57,836 nucleotides of DNA, taken from JAFARZ01 sp035651595. Lineage in GTDB: Bacteria > Actinomycetota > Actinomycetes > Streptosporangiales > Streptosporangiaceae. How positions within the stretch are numbered: the first letter of the stretch is position 1; each line of letters begins with the position of its first letter. The translations under genes were made by a program, and so were the position numbers. The stretch spans positions 1 to 57,836 of the forward strand of contig DASRFJ010000269.1 in assembly GCA_035651595.1 (NCBI GenBank). The letters run 5' to 3'. Shown one piece after another: positions 16,148-23,826 of this stretch. Under the pieces are notes generated by a model. The model was given only the letters and a program-made list of their open reading frames with translations. It was not told where the DNA came from and did not search any database.

Positions 16148-16771
16148 ATGCGGGACATCGCGGTGATCGAGGACCCGGCGGCCGCTGAGGTCTCACTTGA
16201 CCCGGTGCGGGCTCGGTTGCTCGCCGAGCTGGCCGAGCCGGCGTCGGCGACCATGCTTGCCGCCCGGGTGCGGCTGCCGCGGCAGAAGGTGAACTACCAC
16301 CTGCGGGCGCTCGAACGGCATCGGCTGGTCGAGCTGGTCGAGGAACGCCGGAAGGGCAACTGCACCGAGCGGGTACTGCGGGCCTCCGCGCGCTCCTACG
16401 TGATCTCGCCAGCCGCACTCGGCTCGGTCCAGCCCGATCCCGGCCGGGCTCCGGACCGGCTATCCGCCCAGTGGCTGCTCGCGCTCGCCGCCCGGCTGGT
16501 GCGGGACGTGGGCGGGCTGCTGGCCCGGGATGGCCATGGCCGGGACCAGGCCGGCGAGCGGAGCCGGATCGCGACGTTCGCGCTGGACAGCGAGGTGCGG
16601 TTCGCCTCGGCGCGCGACCGGGCCGAGTTCACCGCGAAGCTGGCGAGCGCCTTTGCCGCCCTGGTCGCCCAGTACCACGACGAGAGTGCCGAGGGCGGCC
16701 GGCCGCACCGCGTGCTGATCGCCCTTCATCCCAGCCTGCCGAATCCGGCCGACGCGAACCAGGAGAGCTGA
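16148..16771 (+). CDS. ArsR-like winged-helix transcriptional regulator
   Basis: 207 residues. The winged helix occupies residues about 15-85 (DPVRARLLAELAEPASATML then RQKVNYHLRALERHRLVEL, with recognition helix and wing). The C-terminal 120 residues are Ala/Arg-rich helices of unknown ligand specificity. One base separates its stop from the SRPBCC gene start. Pairs of an ArsR-type regulator and an AHSA1/SRPBCC protein are common, and the regulator presumably controls this operon. Confidence 0.88.
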   Translation: MRDIAVIEDPAAAEVSLDPVRARLLAELAEPASATMLAARVRLPRQKVNYHLRALERHRLVELVEERRKGNCTERVLRASARSYVISPAALGSVQPDPGRAPDRLSAQWLLALAARLVRDVGGLLARDGHGRDQAGERSRIATFALDSEVRFASARDRAEFTAKLASAFAALVAQYHDESAEGGRPHRVLIALHPSLPNPADANQES

Positions 16772-16772
16772 C

Positions 16773-17489
16773 ATGACCAAGGAGTTCCGGATCGAGAAGG
16801 AGATCGAGCTCGCCGCCACGCCCGAGCAGGTGTGGGCCGCCATCACCACCGCGGCCGGCACCGAGACCTGGCTGTGGCCCACGCCGGGCGATCTGCGGCC
16901 CGAGGTTCCGCTGGTCGCGACCTGGGAGCAGCCGGAGCATCTCCTCGTCAAGGTGCCGGACGCCGAAAACGGTTCGGTGCAGGGGTTCGAGTATGTCATC
17001 GAAGGCAGGGACGGCGGGACGACCGTGCTCCGCTTCGTGCATAGCGGCGTGATGGCCGACAGCTGGGAGGGCGAGGACCCGGAGCTGACCGGCGACGGCT
17101 GGGACATGTACCTCGACACGCTGGCTCAGTACTTCCTGCACTTCGCGGGGAGCGCGGCTACCTACGTCGCCGCCGAGGCGCCGCGATCCTCGGTCTCCGC
17201 CGACGCCTGGCCGGCCTTGCTCAGGGCGCTCGGGGTGGACGGCGCTCCGGCCGTGGGGGACGGGCTGAAGCTCGACCTGCCCGGTGCCGCACCGATCGAG
17301 GGCGTCATCGACTATGCGCGATCGACGTTCCTCGGTATCCGGACCGCCGACGCGCTGTACCGGTTCAACGGCCGGACGCCGAGCGGGCTGCCGATCGCGG
17401 TCGGTGCGTACATCTACGGTCGCCGTGTCGACCGGGAGGCGCTGGCCGCGGCCTGGATGGCCTGGCTGGCCAGCGTCTTCGAGGCCTGA
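16773..17489 (+). CDS. SRPBCC (AHSA1-like) domain protein
   Basis: 238 residues. The N-terminal helix-grip fold shows the usual start (FRIEKEIELAATPEQVWAAI) and TTVLRFVHSGVMADSWEGED before the long C-terminal helix, so residues 1-140 form a hydrophobic-ligand pocket. The last 90 residues are a second, smaller segment containing RFNGRTPSGLPIAVGAYIYG. The ligand is unknown. Translated right behind the ArsR-type gene; convergent with the SDR gene, 2 bp apart. Confidence 0.88.
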   Translation: MTKEFRIEKEIELAATPEQVWAAITTAAGTETWLWPTPGDLRPEVPLVATWEQPEHLLVKVPDAENGSVQGFEYVIEGRDGGTTVLRFVHSGVMADSWEGEDPELTGDGWDMYLDTLAQYFLHFAGSAATYVAAEAPRSSVSADAWPALLRALGVDGAPAVGDGLKLDLPGAAPIEGVIDYARSTFLGIRTADALYRFNGRTPSGLPIAVGAYIYGRRVDREALAAAWMAWLASVFEA

Positions 17490-17491
17490 GG

Positions 17492-18292
17492 TCAGGCGCT
17501 CATCGGCTCCCCCTGACGGTACATCTGCGGGGGCTTGATGCCGGCCGCCTGGCCGCCGTCGATCGGGATCACCGCCCCGGTGATGAACGAGGACTGTGCG
17601 GAGCACAGCCACACCACGGTGTTCGCCACCTCGGCGGTGGTGCCGATGCGCCGCATCGGGGTGGCCATGGCCGCGCCGCGCTGGGCCTGCTCGCCCGCGG
17701 CGGCCAGGTGGTGGGTGAGGATCGTGCCCGGCGCGACCACGTTGACCCGGATGCCCTGGTCGGCGTAGTCGAGCGCGGCGACCTTGGTCAGGCCGATGAT
17801 GCCGGCCTTGCCCGCGACGTATGCGGCCAGGTTCGCGACGCCGTTCAGGCCGGCCAGCGAGGCCATGTTCACGATGGCGCCGCCCCCGCTGCGCGCCATC
17901 GCGGGGATCTGATACTTCATGCCGAGGAACGTGCCCCTGACGTTCGTGGCGATGCCCCGGTCGAACTCGTCCGGGTCGATGTCCGCAAGCGGAGCGGGCT
18001 TCGGGCCGTCGGTGGCGTTGTTGAATGCCGCGTCGAGCCGGCCGAACGTGCTGAGCGCCTGGCCGACGACGTTGCGCATCGACTCGCTGTCGCTGACGTC
18101 GGTCCGGACGGCGAGTGCCCGCCCGCCATTGGCCGTGATGCGGTCGGCCACGTCGTTCAGCGCGCTGAGGTCCCGTGCGGCGAGCACGACGGCCGCGCCC
18201 GCCGCGGCGAACGCCTCGGCCGTGGCCGCGCCGATGCCCTTGCTGGCGCCGGCTATCAGTGCCACTTTGGCCTGCATAGGCAGGTCGTTCAT
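17492..18292 (-). CDS. Short-chain dehydrogenase/reductase (SDR), classical type
   Basis: 266 residues from ATG 18292, which has GGGA 8 nt upstream; an ATG at 18301 is less well spaced. Classical SDR features: cofactor motif GASKGIG (residues about 16-22), the NAG motif as NNATDG, catalytic Ser region VNMASLAG, and active-site Y-x-x-x-K in YVAGK. Arg at the end of the second strand (AARD) favours NADP(H). It ends with an IPIDGGQ motif followed by a short tail. Palindromic operator sites lie just upstream. Confidence 0.92.
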   Translation of the reverse strand: MNDLPMQAKVALIAGASKGIGAATAEAFAAAGAAVVLAARDLSALNDVADRITANGGRALAVRTDVSDSESMRNVVGQALSTFGRLDAAFNNATDGPKPAPLADIDPDEFDRGIATNVRGTFLGMKYQIPAMARSGGGAIVNMASLAGLNGVANLAAYVAGKAGIIGLTKVAALDYADQGIRVNVVAPGTILTHHLAAAGEQAQRGAAMATPMRRIGTTAEVANTVVWLCSAQSSFITGAVIPIDGGQAAGIKPPQMYRQGEPMSA

Positions 18293-18305
18293 GCTAATCA
18301 TCCCT

Positions 18306-18346
18306 TCAAAGCTTTGATGTCTAACTGTAAGATATCAAAGCTTTGA
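18306..18346. promoter_or_regulatory. Symmetric operator cluster upstream of the SDR gene
   Basis: Two identical 12-bp palindromes TCAAAGCTTTGA (18306-18317 and 18335-18346) flank a third dyad TCTAACTGTAAGA (18320-18332), each separated by 2 bp. The central dyad differs by one base in its arms from TCTAAAAGTTAGA upstream of the nearby marR-type gene. This suggests that the same MarR protein acts here. Confidence 0.6.
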
Positions 18347-18364
18347 GCGGGTACGCAACGGCGG

Positions 18365-19183
18365 CTACAGGGTGCCGAGCAGCGAGATCAGCTCGATGAC
18401 CTGGTATGCGGTGCGGAAGTCCGGGGCCGCGTACCGCAGCGTGCGGCCGTCGGCGAGCTCCATCCCCGGCACCAGCAGCGCGTGTTCGGTCATCCGGGTG
18501 ACGTGTACCTGCACCTCGAGCACGACCGGGCCGTCGAACCGCAGCGGGGTGATCGCGTCCCGGTCGGCCAGAGCCTTCGGCATTTCCTGCTCGATCCGGT
18601 CGCATGCCTCGTCGGGATGGAGCAGCGCGGCCGCGCGAGCGCCCAGCGCTCGCTTGACGACGACCGTGTGAATGCCGGGAGCGACGTCGGCGGCCTCCGC
18701 GGCGACGGTGTCGTCGCCGGCGGCGAGCACCACCGGGACGCGGGCGTGAGCCGCGAGCGCGGTGTTCAGTCCGATCTCGCCGAGCGAGCGGCCGTTGCAG
18801 CGCACGTCGGCGATCACCATGCCGGAAATAGTGTGCGCCATAATCGAGCGCGCCGTCCCGGCCTTGCCGTGGTACCCGATGAACACGGCGGCGTCGATGT
18901 CCTCGGCCAGCCCGGCCATCATGCCGTCCGGCTTGGGGCTGCCGCGGAGCAGTTCGGCGCGCCGGTCAAGCTTCTCCGGCAGCAGGTTGCGGAACTTCGC
19001 GTGGGCCTCGGTCACCAGCACCTGGACGCCCGGGTCGAAGGCGTAGGCACCGCGCACCGCGGCGTTGGCCTCCGCCGTGATCAGCGCGCGATTGCGCTCG
19101 TACTCACGCTCCCCGGGGTGGATGTCTTCACCGTCGACGACGCCGGCGATGCCCTCCATGTCCACGGACACGAGCACGCGCAT
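18365..19183 (-). CDS. dppA: M55 family D-aminopeptidase (DppA-like)
   Basis: 272 residues. The M55 zinc-binding start S-x-D-x-E-G is seen as SVDMEGIAGVV (residues 5-15). It is followed by the His-containing motifs GYHGKAGT and MAHTISG and the core GEIGLNTALA. The family releases N-terminal D-amino acids from peptides, probably cell-wall fragments. ATG 19183 has GGAGA 9 nt upstream. It begins 16 bp after the MarR-type gene stop, so the two form an operon. Confidence 0.9.
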   Translation of the reverse strand: MRVLVSVDMEGIAGVVDGEDIHPGEREYERNRALITAEANAAVRGAYAFDPGVQVLVTEAHAKFRNLLPEKLDRRAELLRGSPKPDGMMAGLAEDIDAAVFIGYHGKAGTARSIMAHTISGMVIADVRCNGRSLGEIGLNTALAAHARVPVVLAAGDDTVAAEAADVAPGIHTVVVKRALGARAAALLHPDEACDRIEQEMPKALADRDAITPLRFDGPVVLEVQVHVTRMTEHALLVPGMELADGRTLRYAAPDFRTAYQVIELISLLGTL

Positions 19184-19199
19184 TGTGCTGTTCTCCTCA

Positions 19200-19676
19200 C
19201 TACCGGGATGAGTGGTCCGCGAGCCCGGCCCACGGGAACGTGCCTTCCTCGGTCCCGCCGGCGTTGGCGGCGAGCCGTCCGAGCAGCGCGTCGAGCATGT
19301 CCAGATCCGTATCCTCGAATCCCTGCCGGAGCCTTGCGTCGAACGTGATCGCGGCCTGCTGGAGCCGGGCGAAGAGCTCATCACCGGCTTCGGTCAGCTC
19401 GACCACGTGAATCCTGCGGTTGTCCGCGTCCCGCCGGCGGGTGATCAGCCCGCGGGTATCCATCGCGTTGAGGTGATGGGTGAGCGTGGCTTCCCGGACA
19501 CCGACCGCCTCCGCCAGTTCGCGCTGGTTCTCCGGTCTGCGTATCTTCAGGTTGAGCAGGATCAGCCAGACCGGCAACGATCCGCCCGCCTGTTCCAGGG
19601 CACTGTCGAACTCCCGGCCGACAACGCGGGCGACCTGGCTGAGGCGCAGGCCAATCGGGGTGCGGAACGGCTGCAT
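19200..19676 (-). CDS. MarR family transcriptional regulator
   Basis: 158 residues from ATG 19676. It has the MarR winged helix with ENQRELAEAVGVREATLTHH (helix-turn-helix) and the wing DTRGLITRRRDADNRR. First gene of the marR-dppA operon. A perfect dyad TCTAAAAGTTAGA lies 30 bp upstream, so autoregulation is likely, and a near-identical dyad precedes the SDR gene. An upstream extension to 19730 is open but would cover that operator. Confidence 0.9.
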   Translation of the reverse strand: MQPFRTPIGLRLSQVARVVGREFDSALEQAGGSLPVWLILLNLKIRRPENQRELAEAVGVREATLTHHLNAMDTRGLITRRRDADNRRIHVVELTEAGDELFARLQQAAITFDARLRQGFEDTDLDMLDALLGRLAANAGGTEEGTFPWAGLADHSSR

Positions 19677-19706
19677 GACACGCAGCGTATCAGGTAGACG
19701 TCGAAG

Positions 19707-19719
19707 TCTAAAAGTTAGA
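19707..19719. promoter_or_regulatory. Probable MarR operator
   Basis: Perfect 13-bp dyad TCTAA-AAG-TTAGA in the promoter region of the MarR-type gene. A one-mismatch relative sits at 18320-18332 before the SDR gene. Confidence 0.55.
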
Positions 19720-19791
19720 TCTCGAAGCATATGGGCTCGTGGTCTTCGCCATTCGCCTGGGCGCGCGGTCGTCTCGCGTTAATCTGGGCAA

Positions 19792-20835
19792 ATGGGGAGA
19801 GGGCGACACTCCCCGGTGCGCGGGAATCCGGCACGCGGGATGACCAGGCTGCCGGTTCTCGGGCTGGGCCTGCTGGTCGCCATCGGCGTCCTCGTGGTCG
19901 TGGTGGAATCGCGGTCCGGTGGCGGGCCGGCGGGCACCGCCGCGGCGACACGGTCCACCGCGGCCGGCCATGCGGCCGCGACCTCGCCCGGGCCGCCGGC
20001 TCCGCGTGCGGGGGTGACGAGCGCGGCGGTGGCGGCCTCGGACGGTGCCGCTAGTCCCGGCGGCTCGGCAATCCCCGGTGGTGCCGCGTCCAAGGCTCGC
20101 GGTAACCCGCTGGGGCCCTCGGCGGCGGCGTACCTCGGGACGCGATCCGGTGTCGTGGTTGCCGCCGTCTACGACCTGGGTACCCAGCAGAGCTGGACGA
20201 TCGGGAGCGCCGGGCAGGCACAGGACGAGGCGAGCGTCGTGAAGGTGGACGTTCTCGAGGCGCTCCTCGCGCAGCGGCCCGGCGGCCTGCCGGCCACGGA
20301 CCAGGCGCTCGCGCAGCGGATGATCGAGGACAGCGACAACGACGCCGCCACCACGCTGTGGGATACCGTCGGCGGCGCGAGCGGGATCCGCGCGTTCAAC
20401 GCGCACGTCGGCCTGAACGCGACGGCGCCGTCGGCGTGCGTGCAGTGCCCGGGGTTCCCGTGGCCAGGCTGGGGTCTGACGACCACCACCCCGCTGGACC
20501 AGATCGCGCTGCTGCGGCAGCTGGTATCGCCGTCGGGCTCGGTGCTCACCGCGCCGGAGCGGGACTACGCGCTGCGGCTGATGGAGAACGTGACCGCGCA
20601 CCAGCGGTGGGGCGTGTCCGGCGGCGTGCCGGCGCAGGCCACTGTGGCGCTGAAGAACGGCTGGCTGCCGCTGAACGCCGCGCAGACCGACTGGCAGGTC
20701 AACAGCGTGGGCTGGGTCTCCGGCCTCGGCCGCGACTACCTGATCGCGGTGCTGAGCACGCAGAATCCGAGTGAGGCGTACGGCATCGAGACGATCAGCG
20801 AGCTGTCCGCGCTGGTCTGGCAGCACATGGCCTAG
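19792..20835 (+). CDS. Serine hydrolase of the class A beta-lactamase/PBP fold, membrane-anchored
   Basis: 347 residues: a short cytoplasmic start, one transmembrane helix (about 19-40), a 75-residue Ala/Gly/Pro/Ser linker, then the catalytic domain. The three motifs of penicillin-recognising enzymes are visible: S-x-x-K as SVVK, S-D-N in EDSDNDAAT, and K-N-G-W in the KTG position. The catalytic Ser is therefore intact. The Glu-containing omega loop of true class A enzymes was not identified, so lactam hydrolysis cannot be claimed. Convergent with the zinc-ribbon gene, overlapping 4 bp. Confidence 0.82.
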   Translation: MGRGRHSPVRGNPARGMTRLPVLGLGLLVAIGVLVVVVESRSGGGPAGTAAATRSTAAGHAAATSPGPPAPRAGVTSAAVAASDGAASPGGSAIPGGAASKARGNPLGPSAAAYLGTRSGVVVAAVYDLGTQQSWTIGSAGQAQDEASVVKVDVLEALLAQRPGGLPATDQALAQRMIEDSDNDAATTLWDTVGGASGIRAFNAHVGLNATAPSACVQCPGFPWPGWGLTTTTPLDQIALLRQLVSPSGSVLTAPERDYALRLMENVTAHQRWGVSGGVPAQATVALKNGWLPLNAAQTDWQVNSVGWVSGLGRDYLIAVLSTQNPSEAYGIETISELSALVWQHMA

Positions 20836-21791
20836 ATCTGGTCCCACTGGTAGGCGCGCAGACCGTACTGACTGGCGATGGGAGTCCACTCGCTGACGAA
20901 CGCCTTCTTGTCCGTGGTCGCCTGGTTGTCCGGCGCGGTTGCGGCCTGGAAGTTGGCGTCGGAGCTGTCGTTGGGCGTGCACCCGTTGGTGTTCTCGTCG
21001 TTGGCCCAGGCGGCGAAGTCCTCGTCCGCCTGCCGCGACGACTGCCAGGCGCCGGTCAGGTCCTGGACGAGCTGGGCGGGCAGCGCGGAACTGCCCGGTA
21101 GCTGGGCGAGCTTGCCGAGCAGCCGCTGCCGCGAGCTGGCCGCCTGCTGGAATGCCGACGCATCCGCGGCGAGGTTCGGCCCGCAGTTGTTCACGTCGCT
21201 CACCGCGCTGGAGATTGCGCTGCGGTCGGTCGCGCTCTGGGAGAGCAGTGTGGCCAGATCCTGGGCGGCCGTCTGTTCGGACGGTGCCTGTGCGGTTCCT
21301 GATGGCTGACCTGTCCCGGCCGCATTGCTCTGCTGCTGCGTGGGCGACTGCGGTGCTGACGACTCCTGCGCTGCCGATTCCTGTGGTGTCGATGGCGAAG
21401 TCGTGTTGCTGCTGAGTTTGACGTGGCCGGTGGGGGAGGAGCTTATGACAACGATCGTCACGACGGCCGCGCAGATCGCCACGATCAGGATCGCGCCGGT
21501 CACTATCGCCCACAGCGGCGGCCCGCCGTCGCCCCGCCGCGGCCCGCGTGGCGGCCGGGGCGGCTGTGGAGGCCTGGGTCTGGGTGGCCTGACCGGCTGT
21601 TCCTGGCGTTGCGGCGGCACGGGTGGTGGTTCCTGCTGGAACTGCCGCGCCTGGAACGGCGCCTGGAACGGCGCCGGTGCGGCCGGGGCCGGTGCGGCCG
21701 GGGCCGGGGGAGGGCTGAGCCGGGTGCCGCATGTGGTGCAGAACAACGTGCCGGGCTGAGATGGCTGGCCGCATCTGGTGCAGTAGGTCAT
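20832..21791 (-). CDS. Zinc-ribbon membrane protein with extracellular alpha-helical domain
   Basis: 319 residues. An N-terminal zinc ribbon has two C-x-x-C pairs (YCTRCGQ and FCTTCGT), followed by a 70-residue Pro/Gln/Arg-rich linker and one transmembrane helix (about 94-116). Then come a Ser/Thr/Gln-rich spacer and an extracellular helical domain with two Cys (NNCGPN and NGCTPN) that could pair. A cytosolic ribbon joined to an outside domain suggests a sensor or scaffold role; no activity is recognised. Confidence 0.78.
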   Translation of the reverse strand: MTYCTRCGQPSQPGTLFCTTCGTRLSPPPAPAAPAPAAPAPFQAPFQARQFQQEPPPVPPQRQEQPVRPPRPRPPQPPRPPRGPRRGDGGPPLWAIVTGAILIVAICAAVVTIVVISSSPTGHVKLSSNTTSPSTPQESAAQESSAPQSPTQQQSNAAGTGQPSGTAQAPSEQTAAQDLATLLSQSATDRSAISSAVSDVNNCGPNLAADASAFQQAASSRQRLLGKLAQLPGSSALPAQLVQDLTGAWQSSRQADEDFAAWANDENTNGCTPNDSSDANFQAATAPDNQATTDKKAFVSEWTPIASQYGLRAYQWDQI

Positions 21792-21899
21792 GGCTCCCCC
21801 TCGGACCTACGACGAGTATGCGCCCGGCATGACTGAGAATAAAGACACATTTCCGTACGGTCACCCCCGTCGATGACCCGGCGCGCCTAGGCTCCGGCT

Positions 21900-22301
21900 A
21901 TGCCCGCTGAACTCGATGAACTGCTGGCGATCATGCCGTTCGCCGCGCATCTCGGCATGATCCTGGACGAGGCGAGCGCGGACCGGGTGATCGCCCGGCT
22001 TCCTTGGGCGCCGCACCTGTGCACGTCGTCCGGTGTGATGCACGGCGGCGCGCTGATGTCGCTGGCCGATACCGCGGGCGCGCTCGTCGCGTTCCTTGGG
22101 CTTCCCGAGGGCGCCACCACCGCGACGATCACATCGGCCACGCAACTGCTCCGGCCGGTCAGCGACGGCGACGTGCGCGCGGTCGCCGTGCCGCTGCACC
22201 GCGGGCGCACCGTGGTGACCGCGCAGACCAGCCTGTACGACTCAGCGGAACGGCTGGTAGCGCAGACCACGCAGACCCAGGCTGTGCGTCAGCGCGCTTA
22301 G
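21900..22301 (+). CDS. PaaI-type hotdog-fold thioesterase
   Basis: 133 residues, a single hotdog domain. The active-site region V-M-H-G-G-A-L-M-S-L-A-D with the catalytic Asp is seen at about residues 49-60 (GVMHGGALMSLADTAGA), followed by the expected strands (TATITSATQLLRPVSDGDV). Acyl-CoA thioester hydrolysis is expected; the acyl group is unknown. Stands alone, with a repeat element downstream. Confidence 0.9.
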   Translation: MPAELDELLAIMPFAAHLGMILDEASADRVIARLPWAPHLCTSSGVMHGGALMSLADTAGALVAFLGLPEGATTATITSATQLLRPVSDGDVRAVAVPLHRGRTVVTAQTSLYDSAERLVAQTTQTQAVRQRA

Positions 22302-22339
22302 GCGGCGCGGAGCTGGTCCGGGTCGATGCCCACCCCCGC

Positions 22340-22530
22340 CGCGGTTTGTGCTTGGAGTGCATTATGCGACTGCTGGGGATAGGAGCGCACGCCAGTCCCG
22401 TCGATAACGTGGACGATTACCTCTTTGTGGAGGATCGACCCTCGTCAACAGGGGTCCCGCTACCACGAAGGGGCGATCTGCCACGTTATTCAGGCCCATC
22501 GCCGCCTGCTGACCGGCCAGCGACCTGGAG
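22340..22530 (+). repeat. Dispersed non-coding repeat (82-bp palindromic core), copy 2
   Basis: The core at 22406-22487 starts AACGTGGACGAT and ends GCCACGTT, with the conserved centre GGATCGACCCTCGT and CAGGGGTCCCG. It is the most diverged of the three copies. It has a left flank (TTGGAGTGCA to AGTCCCGTC) but a short right flank that fades into the remnant of a WYL-type gene. No gene was found in 22302-22557. Confidence 0.78.
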
Positions 22531-22557
22531 ATGCCGGCCGGTCGCCGACGTGCTTGA

Positions 22558-22770
22558 GCGCAGCTCCTCCATCTGGCCGACGATCTCCGCCCAGGCTCCA
22601 GCCAGGCTGAATCCCGCGGGCGCCTCGGCCGCCGGCGACCCGGACGGCTCGGCCGACACGATCCGGTCGACGCGGAATGTCCGCTGCGCGCGTTCGGTGC
22701 CGGCGATCAGGTACCAGACGTCGTCCTTGGCGACCACGCCCCACGGGTCGACCAGCCGAGTGTCCGGTAC
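22558..22770 (-). pseudogene. C-terminal fragment of a WYL-domain (YafY-type) transcriptional regulator
   Basis: On the minus strand the residues LVDPWGVVAKDDVWYLIAGT and QRTFRVDRI, then PAGFSLAGAWAEIVGQMEE, are the second half of a WYL ligand-binding domain. The helix-turn-helix, the first half of the WYL domain and a proper start are missing. The similarity ends abruptly at about 22770, where an opposite-strand YdeI fragment begins. Confidence 0.72.
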
Positions 22771-22995
22771 CACGAAGCCATCGAGCATGCGCTGTGCTTC
22801 GGCTGGATCGACAGCCTGGCCCGCAAGCATGACGCGGACAGCTGCGTGCTGCGCTTCACCCCGCGCCGGCCACGCAGCGCGTGGAGCCGGGTGAACAGGC
22901 GGCGGGCCGAACGGATGACTGAGCTGGGCCTGATGACCGAACATGGCCAGGCGATGATTGACCTCGCGAAGGCCCCCGGCAGCTGGCCAGCCTGA
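22771..22995 (+). pseudogene. C-terminal fragment of a YdeI/OmpD-associated (bacteriocin-protection-like) gene
   Basis: On the plus strand HEAIEHALCFGWIDSLARKH followed by LRFTPRRPRSAWSRVN and GQAMIDLAKAPG, ending at TGA 22993-22995, is the recognisable C-terminal two-thirds of a YdeI/OmpD-associated family protein. It has no start codon or N-terminus. It abuts the WYL fragment head to head, which points to one deletion. Confidence 0.7.
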
Positions 22996-23034
22996 ATTTC
23001 AGCGGAACGACATGAGTGCTTCGCGCCGCCGAAG

Positions 23035-23823
23035 CTAATCCCGTCCGGGTGTTTCCGGCCGCGGCTGGCAGCGCGGGCACCAGTACGTGACGCGGTCCTG
23101 CTGACCCTCTGCGCGGACCGGCGTGCCACAGCGGCGGCAGGGCCGGCCCCGGCGGCCGTACACCCAGGTTTCCTCTCCGCGCCGTGGGTTGCCGGTGGTG
23201 ATCCGGCCGATACGGTCTTTGTTCGCGTCGAGCAGCTCGCGGGCGAGTTCGGTCACCGCGTCCAGGCCGGCCACGTCCCCGGCAGGCGCCCACGGGCTGA
23301 TCCCGCGCAGGAACAGGATTTCCGACTTGTAGACGTTGCCGATGCCGGCCAGGTTCCGCTGGTCCATCAGCGCCTCGCCGATGGGCCGGTCCGGCTGGGC
23401 GCGCAGCCGGCGCACCGCCTCGTCGCGGTCCCAGTCGGGGCCGAGCAGGTCGGGACCGAGATGGCCGATGACCCGCTGTTCGTCGCGGGTGCGGACCAGC
23501 TCGACGACGCCGAGCTGGTACCCGGTCGCCTGCCACGCGTCGTTGGCGAGGATGAGCCGGATCCGGTGGCTGTCCCGGACCGGCTCCGCCGCGGCGGTGA
23601 CCCGCCAGGAGCCGTCCATCCGCAGATGCGTATGCACGGTGAACCCGTTGTCGGTGCGGATCAGCAGGTGCTTGCCGCGGGCGATCGCCTCGGTCACCGT
23701 GTCGCCGGCCAGGTTAGCGGTAGCCAGGCGCGGGACGCGGAAGTCGCTGCGGGTAAGCGTCCGGCCGGCCAGCGCCTGGTGCAACCTGCGCGCGGTGTAC
23801 CAGACCACGTCGCCTTCGGGCAT
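23035..23823 (-). CDS. nei2: Endonuclease VIII-like DNA glycosylase/AP lyase (Fpg/Nei family)
   Basis: 262 residues. The mature N-terminus after Met is P-E-G-D, giving the catalytic Pro and Glu of the family. A conserved Lys is in ARGKHLLI; the H2TH region is QRNLAGIGNVYKSEILF. The C-terminal zinc finger has all four Cys (CRRCG...WCPRC). The enzyme removes oxidised bases, mainly pyrimidines, and nicks the abasic site. The Nei2 assignment follows the actinobacterial MPEGD start and is tentative as a symbol. Three bp separate it from the upstream minus-strand gene, so they may be co-transcribed. Confidence 0.92.
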   Translation of the reverse strand: MPEGDVVWYTARRLHQALAGRTLTRSDFRVPRLATANLAGDTVTEAIARGKHLLIRTDNGFTVHTHLRMDGSWRVTAAAEPVRDSHRIRLILANDAWQATGYQLGVVELVRTRDEQRVIGHLGPDLLGPDWDRDEAVRRLRAQPDRPIGEALMDQRNLAGIGNVYKSEILFLRGISPWAPAGDVAGLDAVTELARELLDANKDRIGRITTGNPRRGEETWVYGRRGRPCRRCGTPVRAEGQQDRVTYWCPRCQPRPETPGRD

Positions 23824-23826
23824 TGG

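Noticed and set aside
22004..22894. 296-codon plus-strand frame across the thioesterase, repeat copy 2 and WYL fragment
   Set aside because: Out of frame with the thioesterase and crossing the non-coding repeat; no motif.
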